NCBI RefSeq assembly: GCF_000426645.1 | Contig: NZ_AUFT01000008.1 | Span: 372,001-436,000, forward strand | Length of the DNA stretch: 64,000 bases | Direction: 5' to 3' | Source of the DNA: Nakamurella lactea DSM 19367 | Lineage (GTDB): Bacteria; Actinomycetota; Actinomycetes; Mycobacteriales; Nakamurellaceae | Shown here: positions 8,622 through 17,519 of the stretch, one piece after another | How the letters are laid out: every line of letters starts with the position of its first letter | Position numbering within the stretch: the stretch's first letter is position 1 | The notes under the pieces: generated by a model | What the model saw: only the letters and a program-made list of their open reading frames with translations | Database searches by the model: none | Told to the model about the DNA's origin: nothing | Made by a program: the position numbers and the translations under genes

Positions 8622-9458
8622 ATGGCACGCACCAATCTCTCGACGACCCGGGTCAAGCCGGCCGAGTCGACGCTGCTCAACCTGCGGGTTCTCCGGCGGC
8701 AGCGAATCTCGCCGAACTTCTCCCGGGTGACGCTGGGCGGCGGCGACATCGCGCGGTTCGACCACATGGGCTTCGACCAATGGTTCCGGCTGTTCATCCC
8801 GATCGCTGACCACACGCTGGAACGGCTACCGGACAAGCTCGACACCCTGTCGTACGTCAAATATCTGACGATGCCGAAGGCGACCCGGCCGATCATGCGG
8901 AACTACACCGTGCGGGCGTTTCGCCCTGGTGGCTCCGACGGTCCGGAACTCGATGTGGACTTCGTCCTGCACGGCGACCCGGCCGCCGGCCCGGTAGGCC
9001 CGGCCGCGACCTGGGCGCAGTCGTGCTCCGCGGGGGACGCGGTGGCGATCATTGACGAAGGCACCGCGTTCAACCCCGATCCGCAGTGCAGCCGACTGTT
9101 CCTCGTGGCCGATGAGACCGGCCTGCCGGCGGTGGCCGGAATTCTCGGTTCGCTGGGTGATGACGCCACCGGGACGGCCGTCGTGGAGACCCCGCACCCG
9201 GACGACGCCCAACCGATCGTCGGGCCGTCCGGCGTCGAACTCCGATGGGTGGTCCGGGACGACCCGCATGCCGCACCCGGCCGGGCCGCGGTGCGGCACG
9301 CGCTGGACGAGGGCGTCGACCCGCAGATGTTCGGCTGGGCGGTTGGTGAGTCGCACGTCCCGACGACGATGCGCCGGCACTGGGTCGGGCAGGGTGTCCC
9401 GAAGACCAGCATCATGTTCTGCGGCTACTGGAAGCTACCGCGCGGACGCCGGGACTGA
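8622..9458 (+). CDS. Siderophore-interacting protein (FAD-dependent ferric-siderophore reductase, ViuB/SIP family)
   Basis: The ATG at 8622 follows AACGGAAGGG and lies directly after the iron box; the upstream open frame is only the antisense of mscR. The 278-residue product has the SIP N-terminal FAD-binding barrel (FSRVTLGG ... RNYTVRAF ... VDFVLHGDPAAG) and the C-terminal NAD(P)H domain ending FCGYWKLPRGRRD. Members reduce Fe(III)-siderophores in the cytoplasm to release iron. The 'GP' loop usually seen after the FAD domain is replaced by an IIDEGTAFN segment. No siderophore importer adjoins it, so it probably works with transporters encoded elsewhere. Confidence 0.9.
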   Translation: MARTNLSTTRVKPAESTLLNLRVLRRQRISPNFSRVTLGGGDIARFDHMGFDQWFRLFIPIADHTLERLPDKLDTLSYVKYLTMPKATRPIMRNYTVRAFRPGGSDGPELDVDFVLHGDPAAGPVGPAATWAQSCSAGDAVAIIDEGTAFNPDPQCSRLFLVADETGLPAVAGILGSLGDDATGTAVVETPHPDDAQPIVGPSGVELRWVVRDDPHAAPGRAAVRHALDEGVDPQMFGWAVGESHVPTTMRRHWVGQGVPKTSIMFCGYWKLPRGRRD

Positions 9459-9487
9459 CCGTTGACCGCCGGCGCCTCGGCAGCCGA

Positions 9488-10582
9488 TCAGGCCGGGAAG
9501 GCCGGTGGCAGCGGCAGTTTGTTGTCCGCCATCACCGTGCGCAACCGGGTCGGGTAGTTGGTGATGATGCCGTCGACTCCGATGTCGATCAGCTGCTGCA
9601 TCTGGTCCGGGTCGTCCACCGTCCAGGGAATCACCGTGAGCCCCAAGGCATGTGCCTCCTGGACCATCCCGGGAGTCACGTCGACCACCGCTGGCGAAAC
9701 AGCGGTCACCCCGTCGATCGCGTGCGCCGCCTTCACCACGTCCCGGTCGTAGTCGTCGATGTCCAGCCCGCCGAGCCAGGGCGACGCGCCGGGCAGGTCC
9801 ATCTGGGTGTTCGCGGTGGTGGTCAATGCGACCAGCGGCACCGTCGGATCGAGCCGGTGCATGGCCTGCAGCGAGCTCCAGTCGAAGCTCTGGATGGTGA
9901 CCTGATCGGCAAGGCCGGACGCCGTGATCTGATCGTGCAACAGGCCGACGAACTCGTCGACCGGCGCGCTCTGCTCCCGCGCGGTGGCGTCGATCTTGGT
10001 CTCGATGTTCATCATCACGGTGGCGCGGTGAGCCTTGACCAGAGCGAAGACTTCCTGCAGCTCAGGGATTCTCGAGCCCTTGGTGGCCTGCTGCTCCGGC
10101 ATCCCGGGGCGCTGTTGGAAGCCGCAGTCCAGGGTCAACAGTTGGGCCAGCGTCAGATCGTGAACCACCTTCCCGACGTAGGGGTACTGCGGATCGTTCT
10201 TCGTTGCCGGGGCCGTCTCTGCGCAGACGTCGGGATTGATGGTGTTGTCGTGGGTGACGACGACCTTGCCGTCCTTGGTGATCTGGGTGTCCAGTTCCAG
10301 CGTGGTCACCCCGAGCTCGATGGCATGGGTGAAACTCGCGATCGAGTTCTCGGTGCGTTCGCCGGCGCCGCCGCGATGCGCCTGCAGGTCGAGCTTCCTC
10401 GACCTGATCGGCGACGCGGCGGTGCTGTGGTCGCCGGTGCCGTCAGCCATCGGTGGCCCGGTCGACGTCCCGACCGACGTCCCGAGCGATGTCCCGACCG
10501 ACGTTCCGGCCGATGAACAGCCGGCGACCACGACGAACACCGCGGCGCCGAGCGCCGTGGTCATTGTCCACCGACGGGCCAC
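9488..10582 (-). CDS. Lipoprotein glycerophosphodiester phosphodiesterase
   Basis: This 364-residue GDPD-family enzyme hydrolyses glycerophosphodiesters to glycerol-3-phosphate and an alcohol. A lipoprotein signal ends at VVAGC (Cys22 from the GTG at 10582; a nearby ATG at 10564 is an alternative start). A TSVGTSLGTSVGTST linker made of short DNA repeats follows. Catalytic features include HRGGAGERTENS (His and Glu-Asn), LELDTQITKDGKVVVTHD (metal-binding Glu/Asp, general acid His) and the late GVDGIITNYP segment. Lipid attachment puts it outside the membrane, consistent with phosphate or glycerol scavenging. The gene starts one base after the stop of pdxY, so they are probably co-transcribed without obvious functional linkage. 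Confidence 0.9.
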   Translation of the reverse strand: MARRWTMTTALGAAVFVVVAGCSSAGTSVGTSLGTSVGTSTGPPMADGTGDHSTAASPIRSRKLDLQAHRGGAGERTENSIASFTHAIELGVTTLELDTQITKDGKVVVTHDNTINPDVCAETAPATKNDPQYPYVGKVVHDLTLAQLLTLDCGFQQRPGMPEQQATKGSRIPELQEVFALVKAHRATVMMNIETKIDATAREQSAPVDEFVGLLHDQITASGLADQVTIQSFDWSSLQAMHRLDPTVPLVALTTTANTQMDLPGASPWLGGLDIDDYDRDVVKAAHAIDGVTAVSPAVVDVTPGMVQEAHALGLTVIPWTVDDPDQMQQLIDIGVDGIITNYPTRLRTVMADNKLPLPPAFPA

Positions 10583-10583
10583 G

Positions 10584-11459
10584 TCAGCCCAGCTTGCTGA
10601 CGGCGAATTCTCCTGCGGGAGAGGCGATCTGCTGCTGGGCCTGGACCAACAGGATCTCCCTTGACCCGGCGTCGACCGTGCCCTTCAGAATCGCGAACAC
10701 CGACGACGCGACCCTGGCCAGCGCGGTGTCGATGCCGTCCGGCAGGTGCGCCAGGAACAGCGCCGCAGTCACGTCGCCGAGGCCGTTCACCGAGATGTCC
10801 AGCTTCGGCGTGGTGACGAGATAGGCGCCGGAGTCGTCGACGGCCAGCATGCCGATCTCGTCAGCCCCGATGCCGGCGGTCTCGACCGAGGTGACCAACA
10901 CCGTCCGCGGGCCGAGCGACCGGACCCGCTGCACCGCAGCGAGAATCGCCTCCGGCGTCGAAACGTCGGCCGGGGTCGCGGTGTCCGGGTCCGGGCCGTC
11001 ACCGGCGAGGTAGGCCAACTCGAACAGGTTGGGGGTGACGATGTCTGCCGTCGGCACCACGGTGTCGCGCATCAGCGCGGGGATCCCGGGTAGCACGAAG
11101 AAGCCGCGGCCGACGTCTCCCAGCACCGGGTCGCAGCAGTACACCGCGGCCGGGTTCAACTCGCGGACCCTGGCGACGGTGTCCAGGACGACCTCGGCGA
11201 CGCCCGGTGATCCCTGGTAGCCGGTCAGTACGGCGTCGGCCGTGCCGAGCACGCCGCGGTCCTCGATGCCGGCGATCACCTCGCGGACGTCGGCCGGATC
11301 GAGTACCGGGCCGCGCCACTGGCCGTAGCCGGTGTGGTTGGAAAAGTGCACCGTGACCACCGGCCAGACCTCGTGGCCCAGCCGCTGTAGCGGAAAGGTC
11401 GCCGCGCTGTTGCCGACATGGCCGTAGGCCACGGACGACTGGATGGACAGAATGCGCAT
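10584..11459 (-). CDS. pdxY: Pyridoxal kinase
   Basis: This 291-residue ribokinase-fold kinase phosphorylates pyridoxal to PLP (vitamin B6 salvage). The N-terminus [20 protein letters not shown] with [13 protein letters not shown] and HFSNHTGYG is diagnostic of PdxY/PdxK. The late [13 protein letters not shown] motif corresponds to the G-x-GD catalytic segment. It diverges from the deoC-like gene, with about 80 bases between the start codons. The lipoprotein phosphodiesterase gene follows on the same strand. Confidence 0.92.
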   Translation of the reverse strand: MRILSIQSSVAYGHVGNSAATFPLQRLGHEVWPVVTVHFSNHTGYGQWRGPVLDPADVREVIAGIEDRGVLGTADAVLTGYQGSPGVAEVVLDTVARVRELNPAAVYCCDPVLGDVGRGFFVLPGIPALMRDTVVPTADIVTPNLFELAYLAGDGPDPDTATPADVSTPEAILAAVQRVRSLGPRTVLVTSVETAGIGADEIGMLAVDDSGAYLVTTPKLDISVNGLGDVTAALFLAHLPDGIDTALARVASSVFAILKGTVDAGSREILLVQAQQQIASPAGEFAVSKLG

Positions 11460-11541
11460 CCGGACAGACTAGAGCGCGCCCCGTCTGCCATGCTCGACCC
11501 GGAGACCCCGGCGACAACGAACCCCAACGGCGAGGGGGCCG

Positions 11542-12273
11542 ATGATGCAGAACGAACGGCCGGCAGCGGAAGAACATCCGGCGCTCACCCTGCCTGCGGA
11601 ACAATTGGCCGGTCGAATCCAGCACACGCTGATCGGCCAGGCGATCACCGAGACCCAGGTTCGCGAGCACGTCGCCGAATGTCTCGAGTACGGCTTCGAC
11701 GCGGCGATCGTGCCACCGACCTGGGTCGGCACGGCTCGCAACGAGTTGCGCGGTACCGACATCCGGGTGGGCTCGATCATCGACTTCCCGTTCGGCATGA
11801 TGACCACCGCCGCCAGGGTGACGGAGGTGCGGACGCTGGTCGACGAGGGGGTCGACGAGCTGGACTCGACGGTCAACATCGCCCTGGTGCTGAGCCACCG
11901 GTTCGACCGGTTCCTGGCCGATCTGCAGGCACTGGTCGCGGCGGCCTCGCCGATCGGTATCAAGGTGATGCTGGAGCTTCCGCTGCTGAACACCGATCAG
12001 CGGGCCAAGGTGGTGCAGGCCGCGGTGGATGCCGGGGTCGCCTTCGTCAAGAACGCCTCGAGCGGCGCGGTCGGGATCGCCGATCCGGCCACCATCGGTT
12101 ACCTGCGGGCGGCGGTGCCGACCTCGATCGGGGTCAAGGCATCCGGCGGCATCAAGACCATCGAGCAGGTCCGGGCGTTGCTGGCGGCCGGCGCCGACCT
12201 GATCGGAACCTCCGCCGGAGTGTCCATCGTCGGCGGCAAGGTGAAGGCCGGCGGCTCGCTCTACAGCTACTGA
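11542..12273 (+). CDS. deoC: Deoxyribose-phosphate aldolase (DeoC-like)
   Basis: This 243-residue class I aldolase is expected to cleave 2-deoxyribose-5-phosphate to glyceraldehyde-3-phosphate and acetaldehyde in nucleoside catabolism. It has the DeoC segments GSIIDFPFG, ELDSTVNIA, GIKVMLELPLL, FVKNASSG and GVKASGGIKT, including both conserved lysines. The Schiff-base motif normally reads FVKTSTG, so it differs at three positions here while keeping the Lys. That may mark an actinobacterial subgroup or altered substrate. Two tandem ATG codons (11542 and 11545) are possible starts. It stands alone, divergent from pdxY and convergent with the ROK gene. Confidence 0.82.
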   Translation: MMQNERPAAEEHPALTLPAEQLAGRIQHTLIGQAITETQVREHVAECLEYGFDAAIVPPTWVGTARNELRGTDIRVGSIIDFPFGMMTTAARVTEVRTLVDEGVDELDSTVNIALVLSHRFDRFLADLQALVAAASPIGIKVMLELPLLNTDQRAKVVQAAVDAGVAFVKNASSGAVGIADPATIGYLRAAVPTSIGVKASGGIKTIEQVRALLAAGADLIGTSAGVSIVGGKVKAGGSLYSY

Positions 12274-12319
12274 GCGCGAACCCGCTGGGGCCGTTGCATC
12301 ACTGGATTGCGGTGCATCA

Positions 12320-13516
12320 CTACGGGGCAGTGGCCAGCTGGGTGGCCATCGCGACCGCGCCGAGCAGCCCGGCCCGCTGGTGCAGCTGGCCGCCGGCCAC
12401 CACCAGCTGCGAGGACACATACGGCTGGGTGTACCGCCGGACCGCCGCGGTGATGCCGGCCAGCAGCGGCCCTGGGTCGTCGACCATCGGCCCGCCGACC
12501 ACCACCAGTTGCGGGTCCAGGTTGGCCGACACCGCGGCCACCACCCGGCCGATCGCGGTGCCCATGTCGGTGAACAGCCGCACCGCACCGGGGTCACCGG
12601 CCCGGACGATGGCGATCGCATCCTCCAGCGTCATCTGCGGTCCGTGGGTCTGACGTAACAGCGCCAGTGCCGCCTCGGCGGACGACTGGGTCTCCAGGCA
12701 GCCGCGGCTGCCGCACCGACAGAGCGGCCCGTCCTCGGACACCTGGACATGCCCGATCTCGCCGGCGGTACCGCGGGATCCGCGGTACAGCTCGCCGTTC
12801 AGGATCATCCCAGCACCGATTCCGCTGGACACCTTCACATAGAGCAGGTTGTCGATCCCGCGACCCCGGCCGTAGGTGTACTCGCCGATGGCGCCGAGGT
12901 TCGCGTCGTTCTCCAGGACCACCGGCTGGCCCAGCCGGCGGCTGAATTCCTCCGCCGGCTGCACGCCGACCCAGCCGGACAGCACGGTCCCGGAGCGGAG
13001 CTGTCCCGTGGTGCTGTCGATCGGTCCCGGCACGCCGATGACGATGGACTTGGGTGCTCCGAGCTCGCCACCGGCGGCCAGCTCGCCGAGCATCTTCTGC
13101 AGGCTGGTGACGGCGGTGTCGATCGCGGCATCGGCGGAGGCATCGATGTTCATCGGGGTGCGGGTCTCGGCCAGCAACGTCCCGGTCAGGTCGGCGACCG
13201 CGATCGCCAGGTGCGAGTGACCGAGGTCCAGCCCGGCGACCACACCGGAACCGGCATGCGGTTGCAACAGCCGGGGCGGTCGGCCGCGCCCGTTCGGCGC
13301 CGGTCCGTCGACGGTCACCAGCCGTCCTTCGGCCGTCAGCTCGGTCACCACGGACGCCACCGTCGCCCTGGACAGACCGGTCCGGCGGACCACGTCGGCC
13401 TGGCTGATCGGTGCCGACCTGATCAGTTCCTCCAGGACCAGCCGCCGGCTCATCTCGCGGAGCCGAGACGCCCGAGGACTACGGACCGTCGGTGCCTCGC
13501 CCTGGCTGGTTGTCAC
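12320..13516 (-). CDS. ROK-family transcriptional regulator (NagC/XylR type)
   Basis: The 398-residue protein has an N-terminal winged helix (about 28-75; ISQADVVRRTGLSRATVASVVTELTAEGRL) and a C-terminal ROK sugar-kinase-like domain. The zinc motif GHVQVSEDGPLCRCGSRGC is present. Such proteins repress sugar genes and release DNA when their sugar binds. The start is GTG at 13516. A TTGACT -35-like element lies on the minus strand at 13552-13547. It is divergent from the sugar ABC transporter at 13.8-17.3 kb, which is its likely target; the inducing sugar is unknown. Confidence 0.88.
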   Translation of the reverse strand: MTTSQGEAPTVRSPRASRLREMSRRLVLEELIRSAPISQADVVRRTGLSRATVASVVTELTAEGRLVTVDGPAPNGRGRPPRLLQPHAGSGVVAGLDLGHSHLAIAVADLTGTLLAETRTPMNIDASADAAIDTAVTSLQKMLGELAAGGELGAPKSIVIGVPGPIDSTTGQLRSGTVLSGWVGVQPAEEFSRRLGQPVVLENDANLGAIGEYTYGRGRGIDNLLYVKVSSGIGAGMILNGELYRGSRGTAGEIGHVQVSEDGPLCRCGSRGCLETQSSAEAALALLRQTHGPQMTLEDAIAIVRAGDPGAVRLFTDMGTAIGRVVAAVSANLDPQLVVVGGPMVDDPGPLLAGITAAVRRYTQPYVSSQLVVAGGQLHQRAGLLGAVAMATQLATAP

Positions 13517-13861
13517 CTCTCAAAAATGGAGCATTCATCAGACACAAGTCAAGCGCCCGGTCGGGATGCTGCCGGCATTCGGCAACATAACTCGCTCATC
13601 CGGACCGAGAAATCGATCGCCCGGCGCTCAAACGGGTGACGATCCGCCGCGCACGCCCGTCATCCCCGGAGATTTCCGACTAATCCTAGAATAATACGAT
13701 CCGATAAAGGCGGGGCTCGCAGCTGGCATTCCAGGGGCATCGGGTCATACGATCCGTCGGACCACCGAACCTGCGCTGCTTCGTTCATGGTTCCCGTTCC
13801 GATGGGTCCGAACCGCAGCGCCGGCGGCCGTGGAGCCCCACTCTCTTTCGGAGGAAGCGGA
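13517..13861. promoter_or_regulatory. Divergent promoter region between ROK regulator and sugar ABC importer
   Basis: This 345-base gap is less GC-rich than its surroundings. It holds a TAGAAT -10-like hexamer at 13687-13692 facing the ABC genes, and a TTGACT -35-like element facing the ROK gene. I could not delimit a clear ROK operator palindrome. A GGAGGA ribosome-binding site just precedes the ATG at 13862. Confidence 0.5.
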
Positions 13862-15322
13862 ATGCGCCGTACCCCCTTGATCGCCGGACTCGCCGCCGTC
13901 AGCCTCATGCTGGCGGCCTGCGGCTCCGACAACACCGCGGATTCGGGCGGTTCGAGCCCGACCGCCGCCGCCAGTGACACCGCCGCGGCCAGAGACACCG
14001 CCGCGGCCAGTGACACTGCTGCGGCCAGCGATACCGCTGCGGCCAGCGACTCCGCCGGAGCCAGTGACACGGCCGGCGCCAGCGACACGGCCGCGGCCGG
14101 CGGCACCGAGGTGAGCGCCAGCAAGGTCGGTGACGGCGGCGCCGGTGGCGACGTCGGTGTCTTCACCTGGTGGGCCGATGGCTCGGAGAAGCTCGGCCTG
14201 GACGCGCTGACCAAGATCTTCAGCGAGATGTACCCGAACAACAAGTTCGTCAACCTCGCGGTGGCCGGTGGCGCCGGCAGCAACGCGAAGGCGAAGCTGG
14301 CCAGCGACCTGCAGGCCGGCAACCCGCCGGACTCCTTCCAGGGCCACGCGGGCGCCGAGCTCACCGACTACATCAACGCCGGTCAGATCGAGCCGATCAA
14401 CGACGTCATCGACTCCCTCGGTGGCGACAAGGTGTTCCCGAAGGACCTGCTGGACCGGCTCACCGTCGACGGCAAGATCTACTCGGTGCCCTCGAACATC
14501 CACCGCGCCAACGTGGTCTGGGTGAACAACGAGGTGCTGACGAAGGCCGGCATCGACCCGAAGAAGGCCCCGGCCGACATCAAGGCGTGGATCGCCGACA
14601 TGGACAAGCTGAAGGCGGCCGGGATCGCCACCCCGCTGTCGATCGGCGGCACCTGGACCCAGGTCGAGCTGTTCGAGACCGTGCTGATCTCCGACCTCGG
14701 TGCCGAGGGCTACACCGGCCTGTTCGACGGCAGCACCAAGTGGGACGACCCGAAGGTCACCACCGCGGTCGCCGACTACGCAAAGCTGTTGGAGTACACC
14801 AACACCGCGGCTGACGGTGACGACTGGCCGCCGGCCACCGACATGGTGATCGAAGGCAAGGCCGCCTACAACGTGATGGGCGACTGGGCGGTTGCCGAGT
14901 TCACCAGCAAGGGCAAGAAGGACGGCGTCGACTACAGCTACTGGGCGGTTCCCGGCCAGGACGGTGTCTACGACTTCCTCGCCGACTCGTTCACCCTGCC
15001 CAAGGGCGCCAAGAACGCTGCCGGCACCAAGGACTGGCTGATGACGGTCGGTTCCAAGGAGGGCCAGACCGCCTTCAACCTGGCCAAGGGCTCGATCCCG
15101 GCCCGGACCGACATCTCCAAGGACATCTTCCCGCCGTACCAGCAGTGGGCGATGGACGAGTTCAAGTCGGCCACGATCGTCTCCTCGATCGCACACGGCG
15201 CGGCGGTCAGCCTTGGCTGGAACACCGCGATCTCCTCGGCGATCTCGAAGTTCATGGCAACCAAGGACCAGGCCGGTCTGCAGACCGATCTGGTTTCGGC
15301 GGCGTCCGACAACCTCGGCTGA
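13862..15322 (+). CDS. Sugar ABC transporter substrate-binding lipoprotein
   Basis: This 486-residue family 1 extracellular solute-binding protein has a lipoprotein signal (LMLAAC, Cys20) and an unusually long Ala/Ser/Asp/Thr linker (about 25-85) made of repeated ASDTAA units. The binding fold begins at VGVFTWWADGSEKLGLDAL. The ITPLSIGG-like and YNVMGDWAVAEF segments are typical of oligosaccharide/maltose-type binders. The ATG at 13862 was chosen for its strong GGAGGAAG site and signal peptide. Two permease genes follow after a strong hairpin. The sugar cannot be read from the sequence. Confidence 0.9.
   Translation: MRRTPLIAGLAAVSLMLAACGSDNTADSGGSSPTAAASDTAAARDTAAASDTAAASDTAAASDSAGASDTAGASDTAAAGGTEVSASKVGDGGAGGDVGVFTWWADGSEKLGLDALTKIFSEMYPNNKFVNLAVAGGAGSNAKAKLASDLQAGNPPDSFQGHAGAELTDYINAGQIEPINDVIDSLGGDKVFPKDLLDRLTVDGKIYSVPSNIHRANVVWVNNEVLTKAGIDPKKAPADIKAWIADMDKLKAAGIATPLSIGGTWTQVELFETVLISDLGAEGYTGLFDGSTKWDDPKVTTAVADYAKLLEYTNTAADGDDWPPATDMVIEGKAAYNVMGDWAVAEFTSKGKKDGVDYSYWAVPGQDGVYDFLADSFTLPKGAKNAAGTKDWLMTVGSKEGQTAFNLAKGSIPARTDISKDIFPPYQQWAMDEFKSATIVSSIAHGAAVSLGWNTAISSAISKFMATKDQAGLQTDLVSAASDNLG
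13970..14095 (+). repeat. 18-bp in-frame tandem repeat in the binding-protein linker
   Basis: Seven imperfect 18-base units starting at 13970, 13988, 14006, 14024, 14042, 14060 and 14078 (first unit GCCAGTGACACCGCCGCG) encode ASDTAA-type hexapeptides. The period is a multiple of three, so copy-number change would lengthen or shorten the linker without a frameshift. Confidence 0.85.
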
Positions 15323-15346
15323 CGAAGTGCGCCTGCAGCGGTAACC

Positions 15347-15382
15347 CCGACGGGGCCGGCTCGAACGAGCCGGCCCCGTCGG
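15347..15382 (+). terminator. 17-bp perfect hairpin between binding-protein and permease genes
   Basis: CCGACGGGGCCGGCTCG (15347-15363) is exactly complementary to 15366-15382, with only AA between. It lies 25 bases after the binding-protein stop and 46 bases before the permease start. In sugar ABC operons such a hairpin usually causes partial termination or protects the upstream mRNA, so the binding protein is made in excess over the permeases. Confidence 0.85.
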
Positions 15383-15428
15383 TCGCTGTCAGACTGCAGA
15401 TCGACCTACTCACCGAAAGCCGGAGACG

Positions 15429-16391
15429 ATGCCCGATACCTCTGTAGCCGACCGTGAAACGGCCGCCGCGACTCCCGCTCCGCGACCCAAACGCGGCATG
15501 CCGACCTGGCTGCCAGGATTCCTGCTGGTGCTGCCGTCGATCATCCTGATCGGCGTCTTCATCTATTACCTGATCGTCAAGAACTTCCTGACCTCGCTGA
15601 CGAACCGCAACTCCAACAACCTGAACCTGAAGGTCCACTTCATCGGGTTCGACAACTACACCCGGCTGGCCAACGACTCCACCTACGTCCACGCATGGTG
15701 GAACCTGTTGGTGCTGACGGTGGCTTTCATCATCGGCACCATGGTGTTCGGTGTGCTCTGGGCGCTGTTGCTGGAGAAGGGACCGAAGTTCGAGGGGATC
15801 TTCCGCTCGGTCTACCTGTTCCCGATGGCGATCTCGTTCATCGCGGCATCGGTCGCCTGGAAGTGGTTGCTGAACCCGCAGACCGGGCCGAACGCGATCG
15901 GCCTGAACCAGCTGTTCCAGCTGGTCGGCCTCGACTCGCTGCAGAACGCCTGGTTCAGCTCGAACTCCAAGTTCAACATGGTGGCCATGGCGCTGCCAGC
16001 GGTGTGGCAGTTGTCCGGCTACATCATGGCGTTGTTCCTGGCCGGCTTCCGCGGCATCCCGGACGACCAGCGGGAAGCGGCCCGGATGGACGGGGCCAGC
16101 GAGTTCAAGATCTACCGGTACGTGCTGTTCCCGCAACTGTCGCCGGTGGCACTGTCCGCACTGATCATCATCGGGCACATGTCGATGAAGATGTTCGACC
16201 TGATCTACGCGTTGGCCGGCGCGACCAGCTACGTGGCCGGGGTACCGGCGACCATGCTCTGGGCCCAGCTGTCGACCTACAAATACGGTCTGGCCGGCGC
16301 CAACTCGACGATCATCCTGGTGGTGGTGGCGATCTTCGTGATCCCGTACCTGATCTACACCCGCCGGTCCGAGAAGAAGGCAGGATCATGA
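15429..16391 (+). CDS. Sugar ABC transporter permease (MalF/UgpA type)
   Basis: This 320-residue inner-membrane permease has about six hydrophobic segments, the first at about 28-50 (WLPGFLLVLPSIILIGVFIY). The EAA loop reads EAARMDGASEFKIYRYVLFPQLSP, the binding surface for the ATPase. A GGAGA site precedes the ATG. Its stop overlaps the ATG of the second permease (ATGA). No ATP-binding gene follows, so the importer probably uses a shared MsiK/UgpC-type ATPase encoded elsewhere, as in many actinobacteria. Confidence 0.92.
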   Translation: MPDTSVADRETAAATPAPRPKRGMPTWLPGFLLVLPSIILIGVFIYYLIVKNFLTSLTNRNSNNLNLKVHFIGFDNYTRLANDSTYVHAWWNLLVLTVAFIIGTMVFGVLWALLLEKGPKFEGIFRSVYLFPMAISFIAASVAWKWLLNPQTGPNAIGLNQLFQLVGLDSLQNAWFSSNSKFNMVAMALPAVWQLSGYIMALFLAGFRGIPDDQREAARMDGASEFKIYRYVLFPQLSPVALSALIIIGHMSMKMFDLIYALAGATSYVAGVPATMLWAQLSTYKYGLAGANSTIILVVVAIFVIPYLIYTRRSEKKAGS

Positions 16392-17284
16392 CCACCTCGA
16401 CCGTCGACGCGATCCCGGTGATCCCGGGGCAGACCAACGCCAACACGCCGAAACCGGGCGGTGGCCGGGCAACGAGTGCGCGCATCGTGAAGTACGTGCT
16501 GCTGTTCATCTTTCTGGTGATCGTGCTGATCCCCGCCTACGTGATGATCGTGACCAGCTTCAAGCCGGGGGCGGAGATCTCGGCCAGCCGGTCGTGGCAG
16601 CTGCCGATCAACTGGACCGGACAGGGCTGGTCCAAGGCCTGGGACACGCTCAAGGCCCCGATGGGCAGGTCGCTGGCCATCGCATCGGTGGCGGCGATCA
16701 TCTCCTCGATGCTCGGCTCGATGAACGGATTCGTCTTCGCCAAGTGGCGGTTCCCCGGATCGAACATGGTTTTCACACTGTTCCTGTTCGGCATGTTCCT
16801 GCCGTACCCGGCGATCATGATTCCGTTGCAGCAGCTGCTGATCAACGACATCGGGCTGTCGCAGGGTGTCGTCACCCTGATGGTCGTCCACACCATCTTC
16901 GGCATCCCGATCTGTTCGCTGATCTTCCGGAACTACTACGCGACGGCGGTGCCGAACGAGATCCTGGAAGCGGCCAGGGTGGACGGCGCCGGCATGTGGA
17001 AGACCTATACCTCGATCGTGTTGCCGGTCTCCATCCCGGGTTTCGTGGTCACGCTGATCTGGCAGTTCACCTCTGCCTGGAACGACTTCCTGTTCGCACT
17101 GTTCCTGTCGAACTCGACGAACGGCCCGGCCACCTATGCACTGCAACAGTTGTCCGGTGGGCAGAACCCCGACTACGCCTCGAGTATGGCCGGTGCATTG
17201 ATCAGCTCGCTCCCGACGCTGGTGATCTACATCGTGCTCGGCCGCTACTTCATCTCCGGAATGATGTCCGGCTCGGTCAAGTAG
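16388..17284 (+). CDS. Sugar ABC transporter permease (MalG/UgpE type)
   Basis: This 298-residue permease partners the preceding MalF-type subunit. The ATG at 16388 overlaps the upstream stop by four bases; the longer open frame upstream is read-through of another frame. A first membrane segment (YVLLFIFLVIVLIPAYVMI, about 37-57), further helices and the EAA motif EAARVDGAGMWKTYTSIVLP are visible. It ends GRYFISGMMSGSVK, typical of the subfamily. It is the last gene of the importer operon. Confidence 0.93.
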   Translation: MTTSTVDAIPVIPGQTNANTPKPGGGRATSARIVKYVLLFIFLVIVLIPAYVMIVTSFKPGAEISASRSWQLPINWTGQGWSKAWDTLKAPMGRSLAIASVAAIISSMLGSMNGFVFAKWRFPGSNMVFTLFLFGMFLPYPAIMIPLQQLLINDIGLSQGVVTLMVVHTIFGIPICSLIFRNYYATAVPNEILEAARVDGAGMWKTYTSIVLPVSIPGFVVTLIWQFTSAWNDFLFALFLSNSTNGPATYALQQLSGGQNPDYASSMAGALISSLPTLVIYIVLGRYFISGMMSGSVK

Positions 17285-17406
17285 TCGCCGCCCGTCACTG
17301 CCGATGACCATGGCTGGCAGCCCGCAACTCGCCGACCGAGTGCCCGATCTGCCGGACAGGGGCCATGAACAGGATCCGGGGGATCAGGGTCAGGTAGCAG
17401 CGGGTT

Positions 17407-17430
17407 CGGATGGGGAGTACTCCCCATCCG
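17407..17430. promoter_or_regulatory. 24-bp perfect palindrome upstream of type VII-type effector gene
   Basis: The 24 bases at 17407-17430 are identical to their own reverse complement; the central core is GGGGAGTACTCCCC. A TAGAGT -10-like hexamer lies at 17460-17465. If it is used, the palindrome would be centred about 50 bases upstream of the transcription start, a usual place for a dimeric activator. The binding protein is unknown. Confidence 0.75.
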
Positions 17431-17519
17431 CATGGGCTGCCCCGCGGGCCACTCTCTCCTAGAGTCGTCGTCGGGGGGTTTCCCCAAGCAGAAGCGGATC
17501 GGGACGGCGGTGGCGCGGA

